A stretch of 64,000 nt of DNA from Mesostigma viride (GCA_009746045.1 RPFO01000348.1:356350-420349), one strand, 5' to 3'. Shown: positions 1-31,762, numbered from the stretch's first letter. A program made the numbers and translations. The notes: generated by a model from the sequence alone, not told the origin.

Positions 1-215
1 TCCCCCTCCTCCCTCCCTCCCCTCTCCCTCCCTCCTCCCTCCCTCCCTCCCTCCCTCCCCTCCCTCCCTCCCTCCCTCCCCCTCCCCCCTCCCTCCCTCC
101 CTCCCTCCCTCCCCCTCCCTCCTCCTCCCTCCCTCCCTCCCTCCCTCCCTCCCTCCCTCCCTCCCTCCCTCCCTCCCTCCCTCCCTCCCTCCCTCCCCCT
201 CCCTCCCCCCTTCCC
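1..215. repeat. (CCCT)n microsatellite
   Basis: Nearly pure CCCT/CCCTC repeats on the + strand, strand-asymmetric pyrimidine. The array continues beyond the left edge of the window. Confidence 0.97.
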
Positions 216-1221
216 TCATTCATAAACCCGTTCATTCATGCATGCAGCCGCTTATCATTAACACGCCTCCATTGGGAAACTCACGGGGTATGAACTATGA
301 AACGGGCGGTAAGAAAGGAAGAAGGAGCCGCCTCCCCAACATGCCGCCCGGCAAAGGCAGCGATGGGCCGTCCAGGAGGGAAACACTGCGCTTTGCCTTG
401 TACGCCGGGGTGCGCAGGCGACGTGCGGGCACTGTCGCGTGTAAATTTGCCTGCCCGCCCCAGTCCTTCTCGGAACGCCTCCCCAGAGCATGCCGTCATG
501 GTAAGATCTCTTTTCGCCCGTCGCCGGAAGCTTAAACCACAAGAATACGCCGGTTAATGACCAGAAAATGGGGGGTTGTCGACGTTATAAACCAGTAGCT
601 GTGGTTTTTCCCGCACCCCGAGCACACTCCGGACGGGGCCAGCAAGCCCCGCCCGCAGGATAAACACCGGGCGATGTTGCTGCGCCCAAGCGAAGTCATA
701 TAGCTGCAAGAAAAGACGTAAAAGCGATTAAAAGCACGACATGCAGTGTTGCCCCTGTCAGCGCTCCTATAATTCTCACTTTTTCGCGGAAGGGGCGCAA
801 AAATCGGAAACGCAAAATTAAGGGAAATCCTACGCTGGGTTTCTTTGAAATGATGTAAGGAACTGGTAGAACGTGTTCGCTTCCACCGTCAAGTAGTTTG
901 GGCAACGAGACCTTACCTTAAAGATGCACGGGGCTGGTCGGACGGCGAGCAAAAACTGCGCCAACTGCGTGCTTGTCCTCGTTCACACCCAATACAGCAG
1001 CGTTTCGCGAGTTTTTTTGTGAATATTATTTTTCCCTATGACAATGCCGTTCGAACAAGCGAAATCCGGTACACAATGGCTTCGTATTCCGTGAGCAATA
1101 AATTTTCAGCTACCATAGCCGTGCACACCGAATTTCAGTCAACATTGCACGCGCGCACCGAATTTCGTCAACTTTCGCGCGGGAATTACCGGGGAACCTA
1201 CCGGCGCTGCGCCGGATTGAT
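216..1221. other. No recognisable gene
   Basis: Unique sequence with only short overlapping ORFs that show no recognisable domain. Near 1120-1175 the phrase CACCGAATTTC followed by GTCAAC occurs twice. It may be the 5' part of the element whose ORF starts at 1222, but no 5' LTR was found. Confidence 0.5.
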
Positions 1222-2823
1222 GTGCCCCTACCGGACCCTGAGTTGTACTTCGAGGCCCTTCCGGGTCGTTGGGTTTCACGGTCTAGTTTCCCGGGTGGCG
1301 TCGTGCATCCGGCCCTCCAGGCCCAGCATGCGGGCATAGTCCGGGCGGCTCTCTTCGGGGTCACGTGGTACGGTCCTTCCCCTGCTGAACCGCATCAGCT
1401 TGTTTTGCACGGATTTGACGATGCCGGCCACTGCTTGCTAGAATGTGGCTCCAGCTGTCCAGCCCTGGGACAGATAGCTGCGATTCTCCAGTGCCCCAGG
1501 GTGTTTTCCTACCTTTCTACCCCTGTGGGCCGCTCCTGCCTACGGGATGTGTTTCCCTGGCTCCCTGCCGAGGGTGATGCGGAGCTGGATGAGAACCCCT
1601 GCGACCTGTTACGGGCCGTAGAGTTTATGGAGATAGCAGATCAGAACGCGGGTGTAGGATTTGGCGACCCTACCCCTACGGACGCGCCGGTAGAGGCGCA
1701 GTATTCCCCTGAGTATTCGGCCTCCCCGGCGGCGTCCTCCTCTTCAGTGTCGGCGCCTTCCCCTGTGCCGGTTCCTACCCCTTCGTCGGCCCCTGCCCCT
1801 TCGGCCCCGCGGTCTTTGGCTGCGGTCGTTCGGTCCAGTGGCTCTGACCCGCGCGCCACCCGCGCTGCCGATTCCCTTCGGGAGTTGTCAGAGGGCGATC
1901 GGGATCGGGCCCCTTCTGTGGTGCATGCGACTCCGGAGTCGCGAGACACGCCTGTCTTCGGGTATGGTATGTCTGCGCTCGCTTGCCGCCAGTGTGACCT
2001 GCCGCGCGCCTCCGCCGAGCTGGCCATTTCGCCCATGTCCTACGGGTTCTCCCAGGTGTGTCGGGCGCCGCGGGACCGTAACCTACCAGTTGAGACTGAT
2101 CGGCCTCCTTTCGACATGGTTATTTTGGCTGATCCGGTGTTCCAGGGTGAGATCCTGGTTCGGCGCGTCCTGTACCGCTGGGCGCGGCGCCACAATGACT
2201 TGGACACCTACGGCGGGTTCCAGTGGGCTTACCCTCCGCCTCTGGGCATTATGGCCTCAGATGCTCTTACGGTAGATTTTCCTGCGGTGCCGGGTGCCAC
2301 GTACAGCACCGTCCTTCAGCCCATCCTAGAGTGGGATGCCCGTCGTCCAGCGCCCATCCCGGGCCAGGGTTTGGACTCTCGGGGTCATCCTCCTCCCCGG
2401 GCTAGCGACTACCTCGAGACGTTCGGGTCGCGACAGTGTGCCCGCCGGTGGCGCTCCCGCGAGATTCGGCATATCCGGTTGTGGCCGTCCAACGTGGAGC
2501 CCCTGGTAGATCTGTTTTTCCCGACGGGTATGCGCCCTCGGATCCGGTATCATCGCCTGCTCCTTCGGGCTCTCTGCCTGATCGCGGTAGAGCCTTTCCT
2601 ACGCCTCTTTGCCTGCGGTTTCCTGGACTGGGCCCGGGGCCAGGTCGTTCTTACACAGCATAGGTACTACTGGGCCTTCCTGGGCCTTTTCCCTGACGGC
2701 GTGTGGGCCGATGTTTTCCTCACTGTAGATAGGCACGACAATGCTGAGGATGTGTCTCACTACCAGGCTTACCTGGATGTCCTGCTGGCCTCCCGTGGTA
2801 CCTACCAGACGGATGGCCATTAG
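1222..2823 (+). CDS. Unrecognised 533-aa protein, probably from an LTR retroelement
   Basis: An uninterrupted ORF of 533 codons, much longer than chance in non-repetitive sequence. I do not recognise the protein. Residues 1-140 look globular (WYGPSP, several Cys and Trp). Residues about 150-200 are a Ser/Pro/Ala linker. The C-terminal 300 residues are rich in Trp, Tyr and Arg (HRYYWAFLGLFPDGVWADVF near the end). No CCHC knuckle, protease, reverse transcriptase or integrase motif was seen. A polypurine run and an LTR-like sequence follow 370 bp downstream, so a gag-like or non-autonomous element protein is the best inference. A host gene of unknown function cannot be excluded. Confidence 0.5.
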   Translation: MPLPDPELYFEALPGRWVSRSSFPGGVVHPALQAQHAGIVRAALFGVTWYGPSPAEPHQLVLHGFDDAGHCLLECGSSCPALGQIAAILQCPRVFSYLSTPVGRSCLRDVFPWLPAEGDAELDENPCDLLRAVEFMEIADQNAGVGFGDPTPTDAPVEAQYSPEYSASPAASSSSVSAPSPVPVPTPSSAPAPSAPRSLAAVVRSSGSDPRATRAADSLRELSEGDRDRAPSVVHATPESRDTPVFGYGMSALACRQCDLPRASAELAISPMSYGFSQVCRAPRDRNLPVETDRPPFDMVILADPVFQGEILVRRVLYRWARRHNDLDTYGGFQWAYPPPLGIMASDALTVDFPAVPGATYSTVLQPILEWDARRPAPIPGQGLDSRGHPPPRASDYLETFGSRQCARRWRSREIRHIRLWPSNVEPLVDLFFPTGMRPRIRYHRLLLRALCLIAVEPFLRLFACGFLDWARGQVVLTQHRYYWAFLGLFPDGVWADVFLTVDRHDNAEDVSHYQAYLDVLLASRGTYQTDGH

Positions 2824-3181
2824 ATAGAGGGCCTTAGGCCCGACCTGAGGGTGTTGTCCCTCCGGTATGTAGAGTCGCCCTCATGTTCTGGCCAGTTGAC
2901 TGGTCGTTCTTGGTCCTTGGTGCTGATTGGTTTACTCTGTGTGTCCTGCCCAGTGCCGTTCCCCCCGGCAAGGACTTTGTTCCAGGCAGTTAGGGGAACC
3001 TACCACCAGGCTTGGTGCTGGCTAACCCTACACCTCCAGGCGTGGTGGTGGAGACCGTGTGAACTATTGGTGCCTTGTATCTTGGATGGCCTGCTGACTG
3101 TGTTAGTGTGTGCTGGGTGCATTAGGTTTCCTACCCCTTGTTTTCCTCCCTGTGCGTAGGGAGAGGGCTCCCTACCTTTGT

Positions 3182-3192
3182 GGGGGGGGAGG
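3182..3192 (+). promoter_or_regulatory. Polypurine tract, candidate plus-strand primer
   Basis: GGGGGGGGAGG lies immediately before TGTTACG, the position a polypurine tract occupies next to a 3' LTR. A 20-nt hairpin (GTAGGGAG ... CTCCCTAC) lies just upstream. The function is inferred from position. Confidence 0.5.
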
Positions 3193-3764
3193 TGTTACGT
3201 CGCGTAACAATTCGTTGTAGTTACGGACGTAAATTAGGTCTTTTGCCTCGGTTGTCCCTAGGTTTACGTTTAGGCTCCTACCGGGACATTATTGTCCTCG
3301 TAACAGTACTGTGGTACATTGGGTGCCGTTGGGCGCCGCGCCGCGTACTTTACTAGTGGTCCTGATCCTGTGGTAGAATGTAGTGGACCAGCGTGCATCA
3401 GTAGATGTAGTGGACCAGCGTGCATCTGTAGGCGAGGGCCATGTCGGCCCGAGCGTGTTGGACCGTTGGTGACCATTTATGCGCGTTCTACCCTTGTGTG
3501 TGCACTCGGCGTGTGTTAAATGAATTAACACATATAGGCTTGGGTCACGGCAGTGTAGTTGTGTTTCCTTCCTCTATTCCTGGAGTAAACGGGTTTTGAT
3601 AAATGGTTGTATGGCGTATTATAGTAACACTTACGTTAATGCATTGAGATCAGCTCCGTCACGTTCGTCTTTCGCCAGAGGGTTAAGTAGAGGAGGCCTG
3701 ACTAGTTTAGGTAGTATCAGGCCCATTAGAGGTAGAGGCGGAGGTAGATATCCGCGGCGTAACA
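3193..3764 (+). mobile_element. Candidate 3' LTR
   Basis: Starts TGTTACG directly after the polypurine tract and ends CGTAACA at 3758-3764, giving a perfect 7-bp terminal inverted repeat of TG...CA type. An alternative end with a 6-bp inverted repeat (GTAACA) lies at 3629. A 27-bp tandem duplication (TGTAGTGGACCAGCGTGCAT core) starts at 3379 and 3406, as is common in LTR U3 regions. No matching 5' LTR is visible in the window, so the element is truncated or the call is wrong. Confidence 0.45.
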
Positions 3765-3784
3765 GGCATGTTTCCCTACCCTTT

Positions 3785-3905
3785 TGGGAATGCCCTTGGG
3801 GCCAGGCCAGGTCAGAATATGCCGCCCTGGCTGGCCAAGCCGCTGGGGGCCCGCCAGACCAAGGGCGGTGTCGACATGGCTGGTGCGAGCAAGGTGTCCT
3901 ACAAA
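3785..3905 (-). pseudogene. LINE reverse-transcriptase C-terminal fragment
   Basis: Read on the - strand this encodes GHLARTSHVDTALGLAG...QPGRHILTW. It aligns well with GHLTRTDQVDTSDRLAG...QPGRYVLTW in the LINE at 26.1 kb (+). It is therefore a degraded second copy of that family, cut at its low-coordinate side close to the candidate LTR end. The LTR element may have inserted into it. Confidence 0.7.
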
Positions 3906-5127
3906 TGGTAGCTCAAACACGGGGGCATATATGGCACCCACAAAGGATCCCGGATCGTTTCGACGGGTCACGGGTCCGATCGTGTGGCAACCTGTGGCAT
4001 AGATAGTGCATGTGGCATGAGGGAAGGGGGGGTTCTCTGCCGCCCTGCCCCCTGTGCACACTCAGGGATTAAAACCACTCCGGTGCTCCGTGACTCCCCA
4101 GCGGGAGCACGTGTTTAATGAATGATTTGTTGGGCAGCAAGACCTGTTGGCACCTCAGTCCATCGTCGCCTGGGGATTGAGGCCCAGAGACCGCCCAGCG
4201 CCATGAGCGGGGCCCACACACATTTCGTGAGCAGCTAGAAGCAGACATGTGAGGTATAGGCCTCGCCTTTGTTTGGAGGAAGATGCAGGACAATGAATGA
4301 GGTGGTGTGGCAACGTGTTGCACCGGTCGAGGCCCCCACTACCCGGTGGGGAAGGCGCGCGGCCTCACTACGGGCATGTTATCAAGACGTGTTCAAAGAG
4401 CGTTCGCTTTATGCTCGAGTGCCCGCCGGAGGCGCCGCCCGCCTGCCGCGCCTGGATGCGCCGCCGGTCGGAACTGAGGTCCGTGAGCGGCACGGCCGTC
4501 CCCGTCCCCGGCGTGTGCCGGATCGCGTTCGTAGGCTACGCCACTAATCGGATCCATGCGATTAGCCGAATAGGCGAGTGATTCCAGTCCGAAGGAGATT
4601 TCGCCTAATCACAGAGATATAGAGTCATAGACTAACGTCACCGGTCACAACTCACACCATACCAACTTCCTATTCGCCAACCTAATTGTTTACAGTCAAA
4701 CTTTGTCGTAGGTGAAAGCGCCAGCAGTCGCCCCTTACGGGCATTTCCAAGGCAGCGTCATGAGCTGTTGTTCTCTTTTACGTCAAAGCCGATGCGATTA
4801 TGAAGCAAACAGAGCGGCAATTTATGTTGCACACAACGTGGATAACGTGACGAAAGGAGCGTTTAGTTTTGTACTTATAAATTGGTTTGTTTAGCTTGCG
4901 TAATTTTAATTTCTACACGGATGGACAGTTAGGCGATGGTTTAACCACGTTCTTTGCAGCCCAAACCCACTGACTGAGTACAAAGCGTCGTCGCAATAAC
5001 TGGCGTCGTTATAGGGAAGTAAGTGCTGGAGATTGTACGTGCTGTGATATGGCGGACAGAGCGCGACAGTGTGTGCATGCCCGTGCACCGGCAGAGTAAC
5101 AAAAGTAACCCAAGAAGGCAGTCGATA
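3906..5127 (+). promoter_or_regulatory. Intergenic region, presumed CDC40 promoter
   Basis: No gene recognised. The last 450 bp before the CDC40 start codon must hold its promoter and 5' UTR. Inverted and repeated ATTCGCC/GGCGAAT and GATTAGC words occur at 4540-4690. No TATA box is clear enough to call. Confidence 0.4.
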
Positions 5128-24631
<19,504 letters not shown>

Positions 24632-25340
24632 GCTGGCCATATGCGCGAACCCCCATCACTGCCGGCGGCCGCTCTTTTCATCTGTTGATGGAGGAACACT
24701 GGCTGCAGCATGGGAAACTGTTCGGAATCCAGTGCAGTTTGATCCCAAAGTTTTCTGGGGGCATTGGAAGCAAGCGCATGAGGGTGCAGGACGTTAGCGT
24801 CGTCCAGAGTGCATACCAGTCAGGAGCTGTTCATAAACAAGAAAAACAATCTGAGCATTCATTCCTACGTCGCCTGCTGATCCTCCACAGAAGCACAGGC
24901 TTATTGACTGGTTCTGACAGCGACGGCCTGGCCGAAGGTGCCATTCCACTGGGAAAAGGTAACGAAGTGGCTGGCTGCTGATGACGTTAGGAAAAGCTGG
25001 TGAGGGGTGTGGTGGTGGTGAACATGATCGACCACCGCTTCATGTGGTGCACCAATGTGCTGTTCACACCAATCGGGGGACTCGGGGGTTTGGACATCCT
25101 AGTAGGAGTATCTGGCATTGGCAGGCTGCAATCAGCATAGAAGAGGTGTTATTCCCAGGAAAAGGTTATTTTTCTGTGCATTAATGAGCTACTTTACTTG
25201 CACGTTTATGGACGAGAGTTATTTCGAGCAGTATGCACATGATTGCGAGCCACCTCATCTTTCCACTCGCTACTCTTGATTGGCCGGCGAAACAAATTCA
25301 GCATACTACATAAATTGAGAACTAATCGAGCAAGCGCTAC
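24632..25340. other. CDC40 3' UTR and flank
   Basis: Begins with the CDC40 3' UTR, whose length is unknown; no clear TGTAA polyadenylation word was found close by. The remaining sequence has only short ORFs with no recognised domain. Confidence 0.5.
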
Positions 25341-25379
25341 ACACCGGCGTCTGGTAGGGTTGCGTCCTGTCGTCGTACC

Positions 25380-26309
25380 TGTTTATTATTGTAGTGGATC
25401 ATGTTATGCGCCAGGCACGTGCTCGCTTTGCTAGCATTGCAGGCCGTGCCCCTGGCCTAGCGATCACGAACGAGCTTGGGGAAGTTGGGCCGACTAACAA
25501 GCAGAATTTACTAGCTGACCTCATTTATGCCGACGACATCACGCTCATCGAGAAGCCGGAGTCTGCCCAACTTTGGCTGGACTGCCTGGCGCTCGAGGCT
25601 TGGGCGGTTGGTCTAGAAATCAGCCCAAAAACGGAGGCCCTGGCCCTCGGTATGGCAGGGCCCCCACCCACACTCCGCCTCTTAATTAGACGACACCGAC
25701 GTCAACTACCCTACTTCGGGCCGCTTCAAGCTGCTCGGCAGTTGGCTTCCCGACTGTGAGGACGACCTGACGACACGGATCGGCATGGCGTGGGCGCAAC
25801 TCCATGACCACCGCCGCTGGTGGAGCAACCCCGCCCTACCCCGGATCGTCAAGCGTGACCTCTTCAAGGTCGTCATTCTGATGATCCTGACCTATGGCAC
25901 CGAGACCTGGACCCTGACGCAGGAGCTTGAGCAACGACTCGACGGCAACGTCACCAAGATGCTGCGCAAGGCCCTTAACATCCCCTTTGGTTTGCACATT
26001 AGTAATGAGGATTTGTACGCTGATTTGCCCTGTGTTTCGCACATTATTAGGCACAGGCGCCTGGGCCTAGCCGGGCACCTTACCCGCACAGATCAGGTAG
26101 ACACATCAGATAGACTAGCTGGCACCAAGCCCGCCCAGCCTGGGCGATATGTCCTCACCTGGCGTGCCCCAGGCCGCGCGCGGCAGGGCCGCGCCACCCG
26201 TGGACTTTTCGTGATAGACTCGGCATGGACATGTGCTACACTAGGGGCTCACACCCGGGCAGCCTCCTGGTTAGTCTATAATCTGGAGGCAGATGGTACG
26301 CAAGGATAG
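25380..26309 (+). pseudogene. LINE reverse transcriptase, C-terminal half, frameshifted
   Basis: The first segment (25394-25759) holds the RT catalytic motif LADLIYADDITLIEKPESAQ and the following AWAVGLEISPKTEAL block. After a frame change near 25690-25760 the second segment reads FKLLGSWLPDCEDDLTTRI, then ILTYGTETWTLTQELEQRLD, NVTKMLRKALNIPF and RHRRLGLAGHLTRTDQVDT. This order (YADD, then a Y-GTETWTLT thumb-like region) is typical of RTE-like and related LINEs. It is 5' truncated: no endonuclease and no RT fingers are visible. Confidence 0.85.
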
Positions 26310-26520
26310 ATGGCAAGTAGTGATGAAGGAGACCACCCCCAAATCTGTGGGGGCTCCGCGTGTGACCGCGTATGGCATTCATAGCGACTGGATTCCGGGG
26401 CCGTGGTCGGTGCCCACGACCCTATAACTAGGAGCTAGATAGCTTACACCATCCATTCCATCCCATGTTCCCCTCCCACTGAGGACTTATGCTCACGTGT
26501 CTATTAATTAATTAATAAAC
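26310..26520 (+). mobile_element. 3' UTR of the 25.4-26.3 kb LINE
   Basis: Follows the RT-derived ORF and ends CCCACTGAGGACTTATGCTC, ACGTGTC and a (TTAA)n tail. The same tail, reversed, occurs at 10597-10650 and 34641-34694, which supports it as the family 3' end. Confidence 0.7.
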
Positions 26521-27440
26521 GCGCTACACAACAAGGAGGCTGGCCAGGTCCTGTTTACTATCGCCTGCCCCGAATCAATGTTGGATCGACAATATTGGAC
26601 CGCTGGACCGACAGGGGACTGAGGGGAGCTGACAGACGGGAGCTGGCATGCGGGGTGCCCGTCGTGGCAGGGTAGAAAGCAGGGTTGGGCGGAACGAGGT
26701 TCGATTCCAAATTTTCGGAATTCCAGTCCGACCCCCGGAATTAGTGCGCGTTCCGCTTCGCCGCCGTCATTCCGGCGACTGTCAGCCGAATTGAAGTCGG
26801 GCCGGGTGGTTGGAGCGGTCAGGTACCGGCGACTGTCCCTGAGAATTGAAGGTGGTCGGAGTCAGGTACCGGCTCCGTGGATATCAAGAACGTGCCTAGC
26901 TGGATATCAAAGAACTCCTTGCCGGTTAAGACCACAGTGGCGGAGCACATATCGCAGGCCACCCTTATGCCGGCTTGCGAATTTGCGCAAATTATTACAG
27001 TTTGGAGCAGCGGTTTGGTCAGTGTTCCCCGCAACGCATTTTGCACCGTGCCATCTTAGCCGCAGAGCCAAGAGTTTTGAGCAAGATCCACGGTCCAAGT
27101 AGTAGATGCCAATGGAAATGCGCAAATTGCGTCCCCTCGAGATCCGAAAAAATTGGCTTCGCAAATTCTTCGAAACGTGCTCCGCCCAGGCTCCGCCAGA
27201 TAATTAATTAAATTTCTTACGAGTTACTTGCAGCGGTTGCTTCAGAGCTCTCCTCGTCAGCTTGCAAAGTTTAAATTTATTACTGAGGCGGCACTCAAGG
27301 GTCACAGCAGCCGGGAGGTATGTCTAATTATTTTTCAGCAAAAGTAATGTGCATGGTTCATGCGTCTCTTCTGAGTTAAATATTTTTTTCCGGTGAAATG
27401 GGTGTTTTTTTATTTCCATATACCCAGGGATGCCACAAAT
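26521..27440. other. No recognisable gene
   Basis: A short direct repeat of GGTCAGGTACCGGC-type sequence lies at 26817-26880. An isolated B-box-like word at 26698-26708 is not part of a tRNA. The rest is AT-rich. Confidence 0.5.
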
Positions 27441-27443
27441 AGC

Positions 27444-30400
27444 CTAAAGTTTCCTAGTTGAGCCTGAATTGGGGTGCCCGCACCAGGGTAGCCATCGTAC
27501 TGAAGATATATCGGCGTCCGGCATGAGTGTAAAGACCTTATTCATCCCCATGAGTGCATGGAAGACTTCCAGTGGGCTGGGGGAGTCATTGTTAGGGCCC
27601 GGGTCCCATACTTTGTGTTGTTCCGTCGCCAGGAGCCAGTAACGGCGCATGGCCAGGTTCCAAGAGGATATAAACCGGCGGACCACGGCACGTACCTCTA
27701 GTGTACTCGGCACGTAGCGTGAAGACGGTCTCGTTGCGTACTTGCCATATGGTGTGAAGCATATCGTCGTGCGGAGCCATAGCCATGCCATCTGGTTGGC
27801 TGTGAGGCTCGCGTCCCGTAATCCCGTGATGCCGAAAATAACCGTAGATAGTGTGACGGTGGGTGGTGATGTAATAGCCATCCACTTTGCCCATATACCC
27901 AGCAGCCATTGCCAAACCCCTGCGAGTTGGCAGTCCAGAAATCTGTGCTCAATTGTTTCATCTGGAAAGAGCTGCATAAGCACGCCGCCGCGTGGGAGTA
28001 CCGATCATTGGTGCAGTTGGGAGTTGACCCCGATGGCCCGATGCATGAGCAGGTGCTGGACGTCGGTGGCCCGTTTGTCAACCAATGGGTGATCCACTGC
28101 CAAGGTAATGTTCTTGATCCAGGTGTAGCCCGGCCACTCGGGGTGCCAGCGCAGGCGACCAGGGTGCATCCGATGATGTTTATGTAGAAGAAGCCGGTAT
28201 CCCCAATCTGCCGTGTACTCGGAAAGGCACTTCAGTCATTGGGGTGCCTCCAGTGGTGAGGACCCACCCAAACTCTAGGCGGGTCCAGAGCAAGCGTGTC
28301 CAGCTAGGCGCCCCTTGCCAACATGCAGCCATGTGGTGTCGCGTATCACTGTGGTGGGGTCCAGGGGTAACATGTGCACACGCCTGTGACAGTGACCACG
28401 GGACCACTCGAATGCGGTGACAGTGACATGCTGGAACGTAGGCGTACGATGTAATCAATTTGCCAAGTAGTCCTTGACCGCCGGGTGTCTCCTGGAGCAT
28501 TTGTATGGTAACGCCCGTCGACGCGACCGCAACGATGCAACCCTTATGTGTAGACGTATCGTGGTCAGGGTCAGCCAGTAGCTCACCCATTCCCCGATTT
28601 GTAGGGGTTTGCGCGGGTTTGTCATGAGGGTATGCCATCCTGCGGGGATTGCTTGCCGGAGAAGGTTGTCCCAGGCTGGTCGGCTGGGCATCATGTTTGG
28701 GATCCACGAACGAACTTCAGTGTATGTCAGAGGGCGATATCGGTCACCGTCATCCGCGTATAAATCGATTATTCGCATATAACCGGCGGGGTGGCCGTCA
28801 AAAAGCCCTCATATATGGGTTGCACCAAACACGTTATGCTCACTATCGCGTAACAAATCATTGAAATATAATGGTTGGTGTGCCACCTCTTCCCGCGTGG
28901 TGGGGTGAGCATGATCCTGTCCGGTTTTAGGTTCTTATACCCCTTCCACATACGTGCCGGCAGTACCATGATAAGCCTTTGTACGGATTGAGCGCACATG
29001 TGAGTATTAATATTGCTGCCCCCAAGTGCCAGGACGTACCATTGGTGTGGGTATAGGTTGTGGCGAAAGCTTCTTGTGCCAACATACAACCAGGGTGTGC
29101 GTTTACGCCTATGAAAGCGGTTAGGATCTGTTTGGTGTACACTGACCATAAACGCCACTCCATATTATGTGAACCCAAGCCTCCTTGAACCCATGGCATA
29201 TATGACATGTCCCGATCAATTCATCCCTTCACCGTGTGTGTTATGATACCCTGTTGCTTCCAGACAAAATTGCTTCCGATTCGTTGATGATCTTGGTGAT
29301 GTACGCGTTGGGTGGGTGACCTTGGCAGTAGTAGAGCACTTTGGAGAATAGCATTTGGTTGGTGATGAGGACCCTGCCCCGGAGACTGAGACGGGGAACC
29401 GCCGCCCATCTTGATGCCGCTTGGAGCATTCCTGTGAGTTTGCCACTGTGTGTTGTGTTGTCATACAGAAAAGTGGGGTGATCAGCAAGACGTCCATCCA
29501 TAGTGCAGCCATTAGGGCAGTTGCGTAATAAGTGGTGACCGTCTGGCTGGACCCATGTCACAGGCAGCTAGATTAGGGAGTGATAAGCGGGGGGAGGATC
29601 CTCTCCCGATGTGCAGCCCCGTGGACTTTTGCACGTTACACCGCTGCTGAGAGGCCATAGAGTATGTCGTGATATTCTCCATGGTAGCATGCACATCGGT
29701 GGTGGAGGTACAACAGACATTAGTGGTGTCATCAACATAAGCAGTTTGGAACAAACCTCGCCATTTACCTTGGATGGGGAAGCCTCTGATCCTGTTGTCG
29801 CGAGCGTGCAGAAAGAACAGCCCGGCATGCGCAAGGAGAAACAGGAGCGGTGACATGCAGTCGCCTTGTGGGAGCGACCTAGAGCTAATAATTGCCTATT
29901 CGTGAGAAGTGCCCGTTTAGGAGTAGGGTCCATGAGAGCGATTTAACCATACCGATGGTGACGTGCGTGAAGGTGCCGCCAAATCCGAAACCACGCAATG
30001 TCTTCTCGAGATAATCCCAACACATGCGGTCAAAAGCTTTTTTGAAATCCCAAAATAGAATTATTCCGAGTATGTTGTGGCGCCACGCTTTTTCCACTAT
30101 CAAATGTCCATAAGCATGGTAATGCGCTGTCGTTTATGTGTAGGTTAGCGCGGAAGCCGATCGACTTGTTCCGGACCGATTAGGTCGTCGAGTACGGTGT
30201 AAATGCGTAGTCGGTAGTATTTTACTGATGATTTTGTATGCAACCGTGAGTAGTCGTATGGGACGGTAGTTTTGCCTTTGAGTTTAGCCCCCTTTACATG
30301 AGGATTAGTGCAGTTTCTGCCCATTTGCCAGGGACGATGCCGGTGCGCCATATTTCGAGGATGCATTTGTAAAAGCCGGCAGAGAGGTCGGGCCAAAACT

Positions 30401-31165
30401 TCCTCCGAAATTCTACAGGGATGCCATCCACGCCGGGTGCACTGCCGAGTTTGATTTTGAGCATAGCAGCCTGTGTCTCGGCTTGTGTGGGTGTCTGATC
30501 TATTTCTTGCTGCTGCGTGGTGCATGGTGAGGCGCCACGGGATCGCCTGAAGAACTTGGTGGATAGCTTGAGGTGCTTGAGGGTGTGGTTCACTCCGGAA
30601 TAGCTTCGTTAAATATTGGTGACCGCTGTTTAGTATGGATTGGATGTCGGTGTGGATGCCCTGGTCGTCGTGAACTTCTGTCATCAACGTGTGTGCTCGT
30701 TGTAATTGGGGAGAAGTGCAAAATATTCTTTATTCATTTTTTCCCCCGTTGTGTGCCACCAGAGTTTTTCCGCATCTATTGCGTTGGCATGTCTTTCGTA
30801 TCTCAGTTTGTCCAAAGCTACTAGTTGGGCTTGTTGCAATTTCGCCATGTCATAATTATTGAGTGTTTTCTTAAGTTGCAGACGGTTGACAATACGTTCG
30901 TAACATCGGTATTCATGGCCTTTCTGCTGTCTGAGCTCAGCAGTGTATTGCTTGGAAAGTTGTAATACATGTTGTAGGCCGGCTTGCATCCATCGACAAT
31001 GATCAGGATAGTGAGGGATGTTGGCAGCCCACTCTCGCCAAAAAGCTTTAACCTTAGCCGTGAATATTTGATCCCTCAATAAGGCTTTGTTGAGGCAGGG
31101 AATACCGGGACCCCACGTCGGTGGGGTGTGGTGCGTTAGGGTGATAATACAAGGGGTTCTGAGTT
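27444..31165 (-). pseudogene. Degenerate L1/Tx1-like LINE (RT and C-terminal zinc knuckle region)
   Basis: Reading down the - strand, coding blocks appear in changing frames. They are a pre-RT region (WREWAANIPHYPDHCRW, 31.0 kb), SAPGVDGIPVEF (30.4 kb), the first catalytic block ILFWDFKKAFDRMCWDYLEK (30.0 kb), the second block SPLLFLL...FQTAYVDDTTN (29.7 kb), post-RT blocks such as RVLITNQMLFSKVLYYCQG (29.3 kb), and near the end an RVT zinc-binding-like piece ETIEHRFLDCQLAGVW (27.9 kb). There are many frameshifts and stops. The endonuclease is missing, so the copy is 5' truncated near 31.16 kb and cannot encode a protein. Confidence 0.88.
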
Positions 31166-31747
31166 AAATATTATGATCTCGGATATGTATTTTACTGCGC
31201 TTTCTAAGGATATACGACGAACCTTGACGGACGACAGGAGTTGACGATATTGATTCACTGCTCGGCCATCCGAGGACATCCACGTCCCTCGATGCGCCAA
31301 ATCGCGCTTGTCCTGCTAGTCTGCTTGATAATATATCGATCCCGCGCACGATCGAACAGTATCGTGCTCCCTCAAACAGAGCCGTCGAAGGCTCTCAGGC
31401 GATTCGAGGTCGTCAACTGGGAGCGCTCAGATTCACAATCAGGTAACGCCATCTGCAATTGTTGAGTCAGCTAGGCCAACATGCTCACTGCAGTCGGACC
31501 TTGTATGAAGCCACTCTAGCTCGTTCCAGCCTGTATACACTATTATATTGATAATCGAGCGCCGGCCAAAGGCTCTGCCCATATCCACTGCTCCGGATTT
31601 GAAACGCATAACTGCATCTCATGCACCTTCGATATTGGCCATGACTAATTAATCTTCGCGGTGGCAATGCAGCACTCCAGCGCGTCATCGCCATTGCTTT
31701 GATACCATCGAATTCGTGGAAGTTCTTTGTCGCAAAGTCATCTTAGC
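31166..31747. other. No recognisable gene
   Basis: AT-richer unique sequence between the LINE and the retrotransposon target site. Nothing recognised. Confidence 0.5.
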
Positions 31748-31762
31748 ATATACATAATCGCA
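31748..31762. repeat. Target-site duplication, left copy
   Basis: ATATACATAATCGCA, identical to 32565-32579, flanks the family-A retrotransposon copy between them. Confidence 0.9.

Noticed and set aside
5023-5127. Upstream in-frame ATG extending CDC40 by 35 codons
   Set aside because: The added residues show no family similarity and the conserved N-terminus starts at 5128.
26698-26708. GGTTCGATTCC, a perfect RNA polymerase III B box, possible tRNA or SINE
   Set aside because: Flanks do not form a T stem, and no convincing A box or cloverleaf lies upstream. A weaker match near 38882 fails the same test.
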